Of a DNA stretch of 6,679 nucleotides, positions 1 to 6,523 are shown one piece after another. Position numbers and translations under genes: made by a program. Every line of letters starts with the position of its first letter. Position 1 is the first letter of the stretch. The notes below the pieces were generated by a model. It ran no database searches. It had not been told where the DNA came from and worked only from the letters and a program-made list of their open reading frames with translations. The DNA is from Sulfurimonas sp. (GTDB lineage Bacteria; Campylobacterota; Campylobacteria; Campylobacterales; Sulfurimonadaceae). Where the stretch lies: contig JAGHAW010000226.1 in assembly GCA_021161305.1 (NCBI GenBank), positions 1 to 6,679 of the forward strand, written 5' to 3'.

Positions 1-9
1 ATACTTGAT

Positions 10-2526
10 ATGACAAATCTACCAATCCATGAAGTCTTAGAAGATCTCAAAAACTCACTAAGAACTAACTCCACCCTTATCTTACAAGCTCCTCCAGGAG
101 CAGGAAAGAGTACTATTGTGCCTATTTCTTTGCTTGGTGAAGCTTGGCTTGGGGATAAAATAATCATCATGTTAGAACCGAGACGAGTTGCTGCTCGTAT
201 GGTTGCTACTCAAATGGCAAAACTTTTAGGAGAAGAACTTGGACAAAGTGTTGGTTATCAAGTCAAAATGGATAGTTGCTATACAAAAGACACCAAGATT
301 TTAATTGTAACAGAAGCTATTTTAGTTCGTAAGCTCCAAAGCAATCAAACTTTAGATGATGTAGCTATGATTATCTTTGATGAGTTTCATGAACGAAGTA
401 TTCATACCGATTTATCACTAGCCCTATCTCTGCAAGTTCAAGAACTTCTGCGTGATGATTTGAAGATTTTGATTATGTCTGCTACGCTTAACTCAAATGA
501 GATTTCCTCTTTACTCGATAATGTTCCCATTATTACTTCAAAAGGTAAAATGTACGAAGTCCAAAATATATACTTAGACATCAGAACAAAACAACCTGAT
601 TTCAGGTCTTTAAATACATTATTGCTAAATACAGTTCTTAAAACCATAAAAGAGAATGATGGAGATATTTTAGTTTTTTTAGCAGGTGTTAAAGAGATAA
701 AGAATTTACAAAATTCACTTTCAAGCTCTTCAAAAGTCAAAGATATATTAGTGTTACCACTCTACTCTTCGCTGTCAAAAAATGAACAAGACCGAGCAAT
801 TGCTAAATCTTCAAAACGAAAAATTATCTTAAGTACGAACATCGCTCAAACATCTCTTACTATCGAGGGTGTAAAGGTAGTCATAGATTCTGGTTTGGAA
901 AAACAATCACGATACAACTACTCAAATGCTATGAATCATTTAGAGTTAACATTTATCTCAAAGGATTCAGCTGTTCAAAGAGCTGGTCGAGCTGGAAGAC
1001 TCTCTAGTGGAGTATGTTACAGACTTTGGCATGAGTCAAAAATATTGCAACAATCTACTAAACCTGAAATACTAAGAGCAGATTTAACTTCACTTATTTT
1101 AGATCTCTCTTTATGGGGAGTTGATAACTTTGACGAGCTGAAATTCTTAGACATTCCACATCTCAATATTATTCAAGATTCTAAAGAAGTTTTAAAAGAG
1201 CTTGCCATGCTTGATGACTCATTTAAAATTACAAAGTTTGGAAAAGATGCACTTAGTTTAGGACTTCATCCAAGATTTGCTTACATGATTTTAAAAGCCA
1301 ATGATTTAGGCTTTGCATATGAAGCCTGCCTTTTAGCCTCACTTTTAGGTGAAAAAGATATTTTCAAAAACTCTAGCCAAGATAGTGATATATTATCAAG
1401 GTTTATACATCTCGCAGAGAAAGATTTTGATAATGTTTATATAAATAAGTATAGAGCAAAAGAAGTTATTCGTGGAGCAGAGTTTTTTTATAGAAAATTA
1501 AAAAGCATTAAAAAAGTGGCAAAAAAGAGTAGTTCACTTAATACTGAGATACTTAGTGTATTGCTTCTTTTTGCATACCCTGATAGATTAGCTCGATTAC
1601 GAACAAACAATGATAATAAATACATACTAAGTAATGCAAAGGGGGCAATACTACATGTAGAAGATTCTTTGTTTAATCAAGAGTATTTAGTTGTAGCAAA
1701 TCTTCATGCACATGACAAAGACTCCGTTATAAACCTAGCTCTTAGTATAACAATGACAGAGATAGAGCAATATTTTTCTTCATTTATTGTAAACAAAGAA
1801 TCTATTGTCTATAACAAAATAGCTAAGAAGTTTGATATACGAGAAAATAGGTACTTTTTAAAACTACTGCTTCACTCAAAACCAAACCAATCCACTGCAA
1901 AGCAAAACTTTGAAAAATTACTTTTAGAGTTAGTGAAAAAAGAGGGTTTAGAGATTTTAACTTGGAGTAAAAAAGCCATTAGATTAAAAAATAGAGTAAA
2001 CTTTTTAAATCATCATCAAGAGTTTATAGACTTTAGTAATGAGACTCTACTTAACACGCTTGATACTTGGCTAGAACCTTATTTGTCAGGTGCAACAACT
2101 ATAAAGGGATTAGAGGCATTAGATACTTACACAATGTTGTTATCTCTTCTTCCATGGGACAAACAACAACTTTTAGAGACTATGGCACCACCAAGTGTTA
2201 AAGTTCCAAGTGGTTCAAACATACACATAGATTATTCCGACTATGAAAAACCATCTATGAGCGTAAAGATACAAGAAGTTTTTGGACTCCATGAAACACC
2301 AAAAGTTCTTAACAACACTCTCTCTTTACAAATTCACTTACTAACACCAGCGATGACTCCTATGCAAATAACTTACGATTTAAAAAGCTTTTGGGAGAAC
2401 TCATATGCCGAGGTTAGAAAAGAAGTAAGAGGTAAATATAAAAGACACTATTGGCCAGAAGACCCGTTTGAAGCGGTTGCAACCAGTAAAACTAAAAAGC
2501 ATATGATGCGAGATATAAAAAAGTAA
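10..2526 (+). CDS. hrpB: ATP-dependent DExH-box helicase HrpB
   Basis: This is a superfamily 2 DEAH/RHA-type NTP-dependent helicase of the HrpB family, cytosolic and presumed to act on RNA; the physiological substrate of HrpB is not well established. All helicase motifs are visible in order: Walker A APPGAGKST (residues 27-35), Ia EPRR (56-59), II DEFH (124-127, Phe in place of the Ala of DEAH, as in other HrpB proteins), III SAT (157-159), V TNIAQTSLTIEG (276-287) and VI QRAGRAGR (323-330). A helicase-associated region follows, then the HrpB-specific C-terminal domain (about 680-828), with the family hallmarks VPSGS (732-736), QEVFG (755-759) and YWPEDP (814-819). The length of 838 aa is close to the roughly 810 aa of E. 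coli HrpB. The start is supported because MTNLPIHEVL aligns with the E. coli N-terminus. Only 9 bases lie upstream, so no ribosome binding site can be judged. A TGA at 6-8 could be the stop of an upstream gene, hinting at an operon. Confidence 0.96.
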   Translation: MTNLPIHEVLEDLKNSLRTNSTLILQAPPGAGKSTIVPISLLGEAWLGDKIIIMLEPRRVAARMVATQMAKLLGEELGQSVGYQVKMDSCYTKDTKILIVTEAILVRKLQSNQTLDDVAMIIFDEFHERSIHTDLSLALSLQVQELLRDDLKILIMSATLNSNEISSLLDNVPIITSKGKMYEVQNIYLDIRTKQPDFRSLNTLLLNTVLKTIKENDGDILVFLAGVKEIKNLQNSLSSSSKVKDILVLPLYSSLSKNEQDRAIAKSSKRKIILSTNIAQTSLTIEGVKVVIDSGLEKQSRYNYSNAMNHLELTFISKDSAVQRAGRAGRLSSGVCYRLWHESKILQQSTKPEILRADLTSLILDLSLWGVDNFDELKFLDIPHLNIIQDSKEVLKELAMLDDSFKITKFGKDALSLGLHPRFAYMILKANDLGFAYEACLLASLLGEKDIFKNSSQDSDILSRFIHLAEKDFDNVYINKYRAKEVIRGAEFFYRKLKSIKKVAKKSSSLNTEILSVLLLFAYPDRLARLRTNNDNKYILSNAKGAILHVEDSLFNQEYLVVANLHAHDKDSVINLALSITMTEIEQYFSSFIVNKESIVYNKIAKKFDIRENRYFLKLLLHSKPNQSTAKQNFEKLLLELVKKEGLEILTWSKKAIRLKNRVNFLNHHQEFIDFSNETLLNTLDTWLEPYLSGATTIKGLEALDTYTMLLSLLPWDKQQLLETMAPPSVKVPSGSNIHIDYSDYEKPSMSVKIQEVFGLHETPKVLNNTLSLQIHLLTPAMTPMQITYDLKSFWENSYAEVRKEVRGKYKRHYWPEDPFEAVATSKTKKHMMRDIKK

Positions 2527-2544
2527 GTTTAAAGTTCATCATAT

Positions 2545-2700
2545 TTAAAATCTCCAAAGTATACCACCCCAAATTGTCAAGACAATATCTTCAATCTCTT
2601 TTTTATATATTTTCTTCAATTTAGAGAGAAGAGATTTGAAACCTTTAAGGCTGTTCTCTAAGACTATATCTTGATTATTTTTTGATATATGAACACTCAT
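2545..2700 (-). pseudogene. IS110-type transposase, N-terminal fragment (remnant)
   Basis: Read on the minus strand from an ATG at 2700-2698, the frame stays open for 51 codons to a TAA at 2547-2545. The part SVHISKNNQDIVLENSLKGF followed by KSLL and a Lys-rich helix KLKKIYKKEIEDIV resembles the stretch just after the GIDVSK motif of IS110-family (DEDD, RuvC-like) transposases, where a 'sv.ip.n....i.n..kGFk.LL..l' pattern is usual. The first catalytic Asp (in GIDVSK) should lie upstream but is missing: the codons before the ATG read YKFL after a stop. After EIEDIV the tail LTIWGGILWRF no longer resembles the family, which usually continues toward an E-PTG motif. It is therefore broken at both ends, covering about 40 residues of a protein that is normally over 300 aa. 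The ATG is probably accidental. The family assignment is from pattern memory. Confidence 0.6.
2556..2585 (-). promoter_or_regulatory. Left arm of imperfect inverted repeat; promoter-like, facing hrpB
   Basis: Read on the minus strand this arm starts TTGTCTTGA and contains GGGT and TATACTTT. It matches the right arm (2924-2953) at 22 of 30 positions in ungapped alignment. It has a possible -35 TTGTCT and -10 TATACT with 16-base spacing, pointing leftward into the 3' end of hrpB (antisense). It also contains a local palindrome ATTGTC-AA-GACAAT (2573-2586). It could be a terminal repeat of an element, a promoter, or both. Confidence 0.4.
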
Positions 2701-2913
2701 CAAAAACTTGTATCAGCTTACAGGAGTTTAACAACAAATCTACCTTATCTTTTTACTTACAAAAATGAGAAAAACATTAAGGTTCACAATGCTATAAATG
2801 CAATAGATGGCGGTGTATTTTCTCCCATGAAAAAACTCTTGAAAATTCACAAGTCGAAAAATATTTTTATCTTCGACCTAGAAGGTCGGGGAATTAAACC
2901 CAAATTAGATTAA
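2689..2913 (+). pseudogene. Transposase C-terminal fragment, IS256/IS1249-like (remnant)
   Basis: A 74-codon plus-strand frame. Residues THQKLVSAYRSL, then NLPYLFTYKNEKNI and NAINAIDGGVFSPMKKLLKIH, match the wording of the C-terminal part of zinc-binding-variant IS256/IS1249-like transposases: 'yTH..lrsAYrSLk.NLPYLFTY....iPNTtN.ldG.fs.lK..l.iHrGl'. The acidic residue in the NAIDGG segment may sit where the last catalytic acid of the DDE set falls. The N-terminal part and the other catalytic residues are absent, and a TGA lies two codons before the ATG. The ATG therefore falls inside the old reading frame and is not a true start, and no ribosome binding site is evident. Homology seems to stop at KIH (about 2850). 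The last 21 codons (KSKNIFIF...KPKLD) run through a hairpin-rich sequence and are unlikely to be protein. It is not expected to make a functional product. Confidence 0.65.
2851..2901. repeat. Overlapping hairpins in the IS scar
   Basis: Two stems compete for the same bases. GTCGAA (2853-2858) can pair with TTCGAC (2872-2877) across a 13-base loop. Alternatively CTTCGACCT (2871-2879) pairs with AGGTCGGGG (2883-2891) across the loop AGA, a 9-bp stem including two G-U pairs as plus-strand RNA. A further GGG...CCC pairing (2889-2891 with 2899-2901) is possible. The block starts where transposase homology ends, so it is probably the noncoding end of one of the two insertion sequences. It is not a terminator, because no T-run follows. 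Confidence 0.5.
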
Positions 2914-2923
2914 GCCAGAAAAG

Positions 2924-2953
2924 TTGTCTTGATTTTTAAGGGTATTATAGTTT
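2924..2953 (+). promoter_or_regulatory. Right arm of imperfect inverted repeat; promoter-like, facing ygiQ 3' end
   Basis: Read on the plus strand: TTGTCT, 16 bases, then TATAGT, with a T-rich run and GGGTAT before the -10, a composition common in campylobacterial sigma70 promoters. It matches the reverse complement of the left arm at 22 of 30 positions, including an exact 9-base core TTGTCTTGA (2924-2932). Transcription from here would start near 2957 and run antisense into the 3' end of ygiQ. No coding sequence follows on this strand. This is inferred from sequence shape only. Confidence 0.4.
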
Positions 2954-3000
2954 AATGGTTAAATTTTTTCAAAGTATGAAAAAGATGTTTTCATAGCCTA

Positions 3001-3030
3001 GCATGTGGATTTACGAAGCAAATCCACTGC
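3001..3030 (-). terminator. Stem-loop over the ygiQ stop codon (possible terminator or 3' end structure)
   Basis: GTGGATTT (3005-3012) pairs perfectly with AAATCCAC (3020-3027) around a 7-base loop. GCA (3001-3003) with TGC (3028-3030) extends the stem to 11 bp with one bulged T. It includes the ygiQ stop codon (3013-3011) in its loop/stem boundary. On the minus strand the following bases are TGCTAGGCTATGA, with no T-run, so it is not a textbook intrinsic terminator. It may stabilise the mRNA end or act with another factor. Confidence 0.4.
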
Positions 3031-4786
3031 AAAAACTATCCTTTTTAACAACTATCTGTTTTTGCTTCTCTTTTCTCTTTGTATCTTTTTCCACAAAGAT
3101 TTTTTTACGAGTTTTTGGGTCTAATTCTGTGTAGTACATAACTGCCGAGTAGGTGCTAGGCGTTGGGGTAAACACCTGAGCCTGTTCTGGATTCATCTTT
3201 AATTCATCTGTTGTAAATCTTTTTAACTCATGCATATCTTTCTCTTTACATCCCGGATGAGCAGCTATAAGATAATAGGTAAGAAATTGATTTTTCCCAG
3301 ATTCTCCATTTAGTTTATCAAACATCTTTTTAAAATCAACAAGCGTTTGTTTACCGGGTTTTCCCATAAGCTCAAGAACATGTTGTTCTGTATGTTCTGG
3401 TGCTATCTTCATCTGTCCAGATATATGGTTATTTACCAACTCTCTTAAGTATGAATAGCCATGCTCTTTGTCTTCTGTTATAAGGTCATATCTTACACCG
3501 GAAGCCACAAATGCTTTTCTAACACCATCAACTTCACGAATTTTTTTAAGTAGGTTAATATTTCTGCCATGATTTACATGCATAGTCTTACAAAGTCTAT
3601 CAGAATCTACACACTTCATAAAGTCACAACTGCCTTTTTTAAGTTTTTTATCACACTCATAGCCATACATATTTGCAGTAGGTCCACCAACATCACTTAT
3701 AATGCCTTTGTAGTCTTTGTACTTGTTGAACTCTTTTGCTTCATCTACAATGTTATCTTCAGAACGGGTTCTTATAGTTCTGCCTTGATGAACACCAATA
3801 GCACAGAAGTTACACTCTCCCCAACAACCATGATGCGTCATAATAGAAAACTTGATAGTCTCCAAGCACTTAACTTTTCCCATCTTTGCATAGTATGGAT
3901 GCAGTTCTCTTGTAAAGGGAAGATTCGAGTTAGCATCCATCTCTGCCTCATTTAGATAATCACATGGAGGATTCTGAATAAGAAAGCGACTATCTACAGG
4001 CTGACAAAGACCTTTCGCAGTTATAGGGTCATTGTTCTTATAAAAATCATCAAAGAGGTCTATATATCTCTCTTTTATATCTACACACTCTTGATGTGAG
4101 GGAAGTTGAATATACTCATAAACCGGCTCTTTTGAGATGTAAGAAACCCCTCGTATATCTCTCCACTCTTCACCCAATGCCAAAGCACGAGTAAGCTGTT
4201 CTAGTGCAATTTCACCCATACCGTAGATAAGTATATCAGCCTTAGCATCAAAGATGATAGGCTTTTTCATCTTGTTTGACCAATAATCATAATGAGAGAC
4301 TCGTCTTAGAGAAGCTTCTATCCCACCCAAAACTAAAGGAACTGTACCTTTAAAATATCTTCTTATTAGATTACAATAAACACTTAAAGCTCTATCTGGT
4401 CTTTTGTCATTTTTTCCACCCGGAGTATAGTCATCAGAGTTTCGAAACTTCTTTGTCGCTGTATAGTTTGAAACCATAGAATCAACACTGCCGCCACTCA
4501 CACCCCAGTAAAGTTTTGGCTCACCTAGACGCATAATATCATCAGGACTTTTCACATCCGGCTGACCTATCATCCCTACTTTATAACCAAGTCTCTCAAG
4601 CATTCGTCCAACCATTGCTACACCGATAAAAGGACTATCTATATAAGCATCCCCACTAACAAGTATAACATCACAATAATCCCAACCAAGTTCATCCATC
4701 TCTTCTCTTGTAGTTGGTAAAAAATCTTTAGTAGTAAATGTTACTGTATCTCTTTTTGGTTGTTTAGTTTTGCTTCTTCTGCTCAA
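3011..4786 (-). CDS. ygiQ: YgiQ family (UPF0313) radical SAM protein
   Basis: A cytosolic iron-sulfur enzyme of the UPF0313/YgiQ radical SAM family; the reaction of this family is not established. The N-terminal third holds the family region FLPTTREEMDELGWDYCDV (22-40), SGDAYIDSP (44-52) and LGGIEASLRR (153-162), a cobalamin-binding-like fold in family descriptions. The radical SAM cluster motif CWGECNFC places the [4Fe-4S] ligands at Cys321, Cys325 and Cys328. Four more cysteines (378, 387, 392, 399) match a conserved family cluster and may bind a second metal centre. KIAPEHTE (460-467) and QVFTPTPSTYSAVMYYT (537-553) are further signatures. At 591 aa it is clearly shorter than E. coli YgiQ (about 740), ending soon after the start of the usual C-terminal DUF3362 region. 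The start is TTG (4786-4784), with AAGG 7 bases upstream; no in-frame ATG lies before the upstream stop, and the E. coli alignment requires a start near here. It is divergent from the acyl-CoA synthetase gene. Confidence 0.93.
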   Translation of the reverse strand: MSRRSKTKQPKRDTVTFTTKDFLPTTREEMDELGWDYCDVILVSGDAYIDSPFIGVAMVGRMLERLGYKVGMIGQPDVKSPDDIMRLGEPKLYWGVSGGSVDSMVSNYTATKKFRNSDDYTPGGKNDKRPDRALSVYCNLIRRYFKGTVPLVLGGIEASLRRVSHYDYWSNKMKKPIIFDAKADILIYGMGEIALEQLTRALALGEEWRDIRGVSYISKEPVYEYIQLPSHQECVDIKERYIDLFDDFYKNNDPITAKGLCQPVDSRFLIQNPPCDYLNEAEMDANSNLPFTRELHPYYAKMGKVKCLETIKFSIMTHHGCWGECNFCAIGVHQGRTIRTRSEDNIVDEAKEFNKYKDYKGIISDVGGPTANMYGYECDKKLKKGSCDFMKCVDSDRLCKTMHVNHGRNINLLKKIREVDGVRKAFVASGVRYDLITEDKEHGYSYLRELVNNHISGQMKIAPEHTEQHVLELMGKPGKQTLVDFKKMFDKLNGESGKNQFLTYYLIAAHPGCKEKDMHELKRFTTDELKMNPEQAQVFTPTPSTYSAVMYYTELDPKTRKKIFVEKDTKRKEKQKQIVVKKDSFCSGFAS

Positions 4787-4852
4787 ATTAAAACCTTTTT
4801 GGCTATTTATATGTATAATAATACTAAATCAATTTAAAATAAGAGATTATAA
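4787..4852. promoter_or_regulatory. Divergent promoter region between ygiQ and the acyl-CoA synthetase gene
   Basis: This 66-base AT-rich spacer must carry both promoters. Rightward, TATAAT (4814-4819), directly preceded by TG, is a good -10 with no clear -35; AAGAGA (4841-4846) is the ribosome binding site, 6 bases before the ATG. Leftward, TATAAA (complement of 4806-4811) with TTGATT (complement of 4827-4832), 15 bases apart, is a candidate, and AAGG (complement of 4794-4797) serves the TTG start. The two -10 boxes are only 2 bases apart, so the polymerases would compete for the site. No operator is recognised. Confidence 0.5.
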
Positions 4853-6523
4853 ATGACTTACCCATATGAAAACTTAGAAAACTTTACACTACCTGCCCTT
4901 CTTAACAGGTCTGTAGAGTTGTATTCAGATGAAGATGTTCTTGGTAAAGTTGGTGAAAAAGCTATGACTTACTCACAACTTAATGAAAAAGTTCAAAGTA
5001 TGATTAAACTCTTAAGAGAGAATGGCATCTCTAAAGGTGATAAAGTTGTTTTACTTAGTGAAAATATGCCTAACTGGGCTGTTGCTTATTTCGCTGTAAC
5101 ATACTTTGGAGGGGTTGTTGTTCCTGTTCTTCCAGACTTTCACCCATCTGATGTTCATCATATTTTAAGACACTCAGAAGCTAAGGCTGTCTTTGTTTCA
5201 GATAGACACCTTTCAACCATAGAAGAGTGTGGGGAATCAGATATAAAATTTGTGATAAGACTTGATGACTTAGAGATAATTGATGAACTGACAAATCAAA
5301 GTTATATCTCAAAACTAACTCAAAAAATCTCAAAATCATCTAAAGAACTTTCAAAACCTGATGAAGACGATTTAGCTGCACTTCTCTACACTTCAGGAAC
5401 AACAGGTCACTCAAAAGGCGTAATGCTCTCTCATAAAAACCTAGTTACAAATGCTATGAGTGCTTATGTTCAGATTAGCATAAAAAAAGATGATGTCTTT
5501 TTATCTATCTTACCGCTAGCACATACACTAGAGTGTACAGTAGGTTTAATCATTCCCATTCTTCATGGTGCTAGTGTTTTTTACATAGATAAAGTGCCAA
5601 CTCCAAGTGTCCTTCTTAAAGCTTTTAGTGTTGTGAGACCTACAATGATGGCTAGTGTTCCTCTTATTATTGAGAAGATTTATAAAAACAAAGTTTTACC
5701 CAAGTTTACTGGTTCATTTATTATGAGAAATCTATATAAGATTCCATTTGTCAGAAAAATACTAAATAAGATTGCCGGTAAAAAACTGATAGAAACCTTT
5801 GGTGGAAGATTGAGATTTTTTGGTATTGGTGGAGCTGGAATATCTCCATTTGTTGAAAAGTTCCTTATAGAAGCAGAATTTCCATTTGTTGTAGGTTACG
5901 GTTTAACAGAGACTGCTCCTCTTTTAGCCGGTTCAGTTCTTGGAAGTACTATCAAACTAAAATCTACCGGTCTGCCAATGGCAGGTGTTGAGTTAAAGAT
6001 AAAAGATGCAGACCCTAAAACCGGCGAAGGTGAAATTATCGCCAAATCTCCTAGTGTGATGATAGGCTACTACAAAGATGAAGAAAAAACAGCAGAAGTC
6101 ATGGAAGATGGTTGGTTTTTAACAGGAGACTTAGGTCGCATAGACGAAGATGGCTTTTTGTTCATCAGTGGAAGAAGCAAAAATGTTATCATAGGTTCAG
6201 GTGGAGAAAATATCTATCCAGAGCAGGTTGAAGCAACAATCAACCAAAATGAAGCTGTTTTAGATTCTCTTATGATGCAACAAGACGGAAAATTGATAGC
6301 TAGAATTCACTTAGACTATGAACTAATAGACAAAATGTTCAAAGCCGACAACGCTCCTGATGCGGAGGTAAAAGAAAAAATTGCAAACTATTTAGAAGAG
6401 ATGAGAGAAGATGTAAACTCACAAATCTCATCTTTTTGTAAAATGGTTAAATTTGTGGAGCAGATAGAGCCTTTTGTAAAGACTCCGACTAAGAAGATAA
6501 AAAGGTATCTATATACTAATTAG
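4853..6523 (+). CDS. Long-chain fatty acid--CoA ligase (AMP-binding, FadD-like)
   Basis: An ANL-superfamily adenylate-forming enzyme. It activates a fatty acid with ATP to an acyl-adenylate and then transfers it to CoA (or possibly ACP), in the cytosol or at the inner membrane. Core motifs are intact: P-loop-like A3 LLYTSGTTGHSKGVMLSH (177-194), A5 YGLTET (349-354), A7 GWFLTGDLG (420-428) and A8 with Arg441 in SGRSKNVI (439-446) continuing to GGENIYPEQVE (450-460). The C-terminal A10 is PTKKIKR (545-551), with Lys548 the likely catalytic lysine. Its 556 aa suits bacterial long-chain acyl-CoA synthetases. There is no signal peptide. The start ATG has AAGAGA 6 bases upstream. The segment 280-320, with MRNLYKIPFVRKILNKIAGK, is basic and hydrophobic and could touch membrane, as in long-chain members. 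No beta-oxidation gene lies nearby, so a role in recycling or scavenging fatty acids for phospholipids is as likely as degradation. Chain-length preference cannot be read from the sequence. Confidence 0.9.
   Translation: MTYPYENLENFTLPALLNRSVELYSDEDVLGKVGEKAMTYSQLNEKVQSMIKLLRENGISKGDKVVLLSENMPNWAVAYFAVTYFGGVVVPVLPDFHPSDVHHILRHSEAKAVFVSDRHLSTIEECGESDIKFVIRLDDLEIIDELTNQSYISKLTQKISKSSKELSKPDEDDLAALLYTSGTTGHSKGVMLSHKNLVTNAMSAYVQISIKKDDVFLSILPLAHTLECTVGLIIPILHGASVFYIDKVPTPSVLLKAFSVVRPTMMASVPLIIEKIYKNKVLPKFTGSFIMRNLYKIPFVRKILNKIAGKKLIETFGGRLRFFGIGGAGISPFVEKFLIEAEFPFVVGYGLTETAPLLAGSVLGSTIKLKSTGLPMAGVELKIKDADPKTGEGEIIAKSPSVMIGYYKDEEKTAEVMEDGWFLTGDLGRIDEDGFLFISGRSKNVIIGSGGENIYPEQVEATINQNEAVLDSLMMQQDGKLIARIHLDYELIDKMFKADNAPDAEVKEKIANYLEEMREDVNSQISSFCKMVKFVEQIEPFVKTPTKKIKRYLYTN

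Larger units (their letters stand above)
2545..2953. mobile_element. Degenerate insertion-sequence scar with two transposase remnants
   Basis: The interval between hrpB and ygiQ carries pieces of two different transposases in opposite orientation, meeting at about 2690-2700. The minus-strand piece reads like an IS110-type N-terminus and the plus-strand piece like the C-terminal part of an IS256/IS1249-like enzyme. Neither could be functional: each lacks most of its protein and catalytic residues. A structured block (2851-2901) and an imperfect 30-bp inverted repeat (2556-2585 and 2924-2953) lie around them. I infer at least two insertion events followed by deletion. The family names rest on remembered family wording, not on a search. 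The outer limits are uncertain: the first bases after the hrpB stop (2527-2544) and the stretch 2954-3000 are probably native spacer. Confidence 0.65.

Noticed and set aside
438..740. A 100-codon minus-strand open frame inside hrpB.
   Set aside because: It lies wholly within the conserved helicase coding region on the opposite strand, has no recognisable motifs and no ribosome binding site of note; it is a shadow frame.
2503..2547. A 14-codon minus-strand frame (ATGATGAACTTT...) downstream of the left promoter-like arm, with GGAG upstream.
   Set aside because: It is too short and overlaps the hrpB 3' end; there is nothing to support translation beyond chance.
2527..2600. Possible hrpB terminator at the palindrome ATTGTC-AA-GACAAT (2573-2586).
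   Set aside because: The stem is AT-rich with a 2-base loop, and the bases after it (ATCTTCAATC) are not a T-run; it also falls within the inverted-repeat arm and the IS110-like frame.
2940..2985. tRNA-like 5' half: GGGTATTATAGTTTAATGGTTAAA resembles an acceptor strand plus D-arm, followed by TTTTTC-AAAGTAT-GAAAAA, a stem with a 7-base loop.
   Set aside because: The loop lacks T at the second position and a sensible anticodon context, there is no T-arm (GTTCRANNC), and no matching 3' acceptor strand. The same bases are better explained as a promoter-like -10 region in AT-rich DNA.
3569..3955. A 128-codon plus-strand open frame inside ygiQ, with a hydrophobic stretch.
   Set aside because: It is antisense to the radical SAM core of ygiQ, including the codons for the cluster cysteines; the hydrophobic look comes from the complement of conserved codons.
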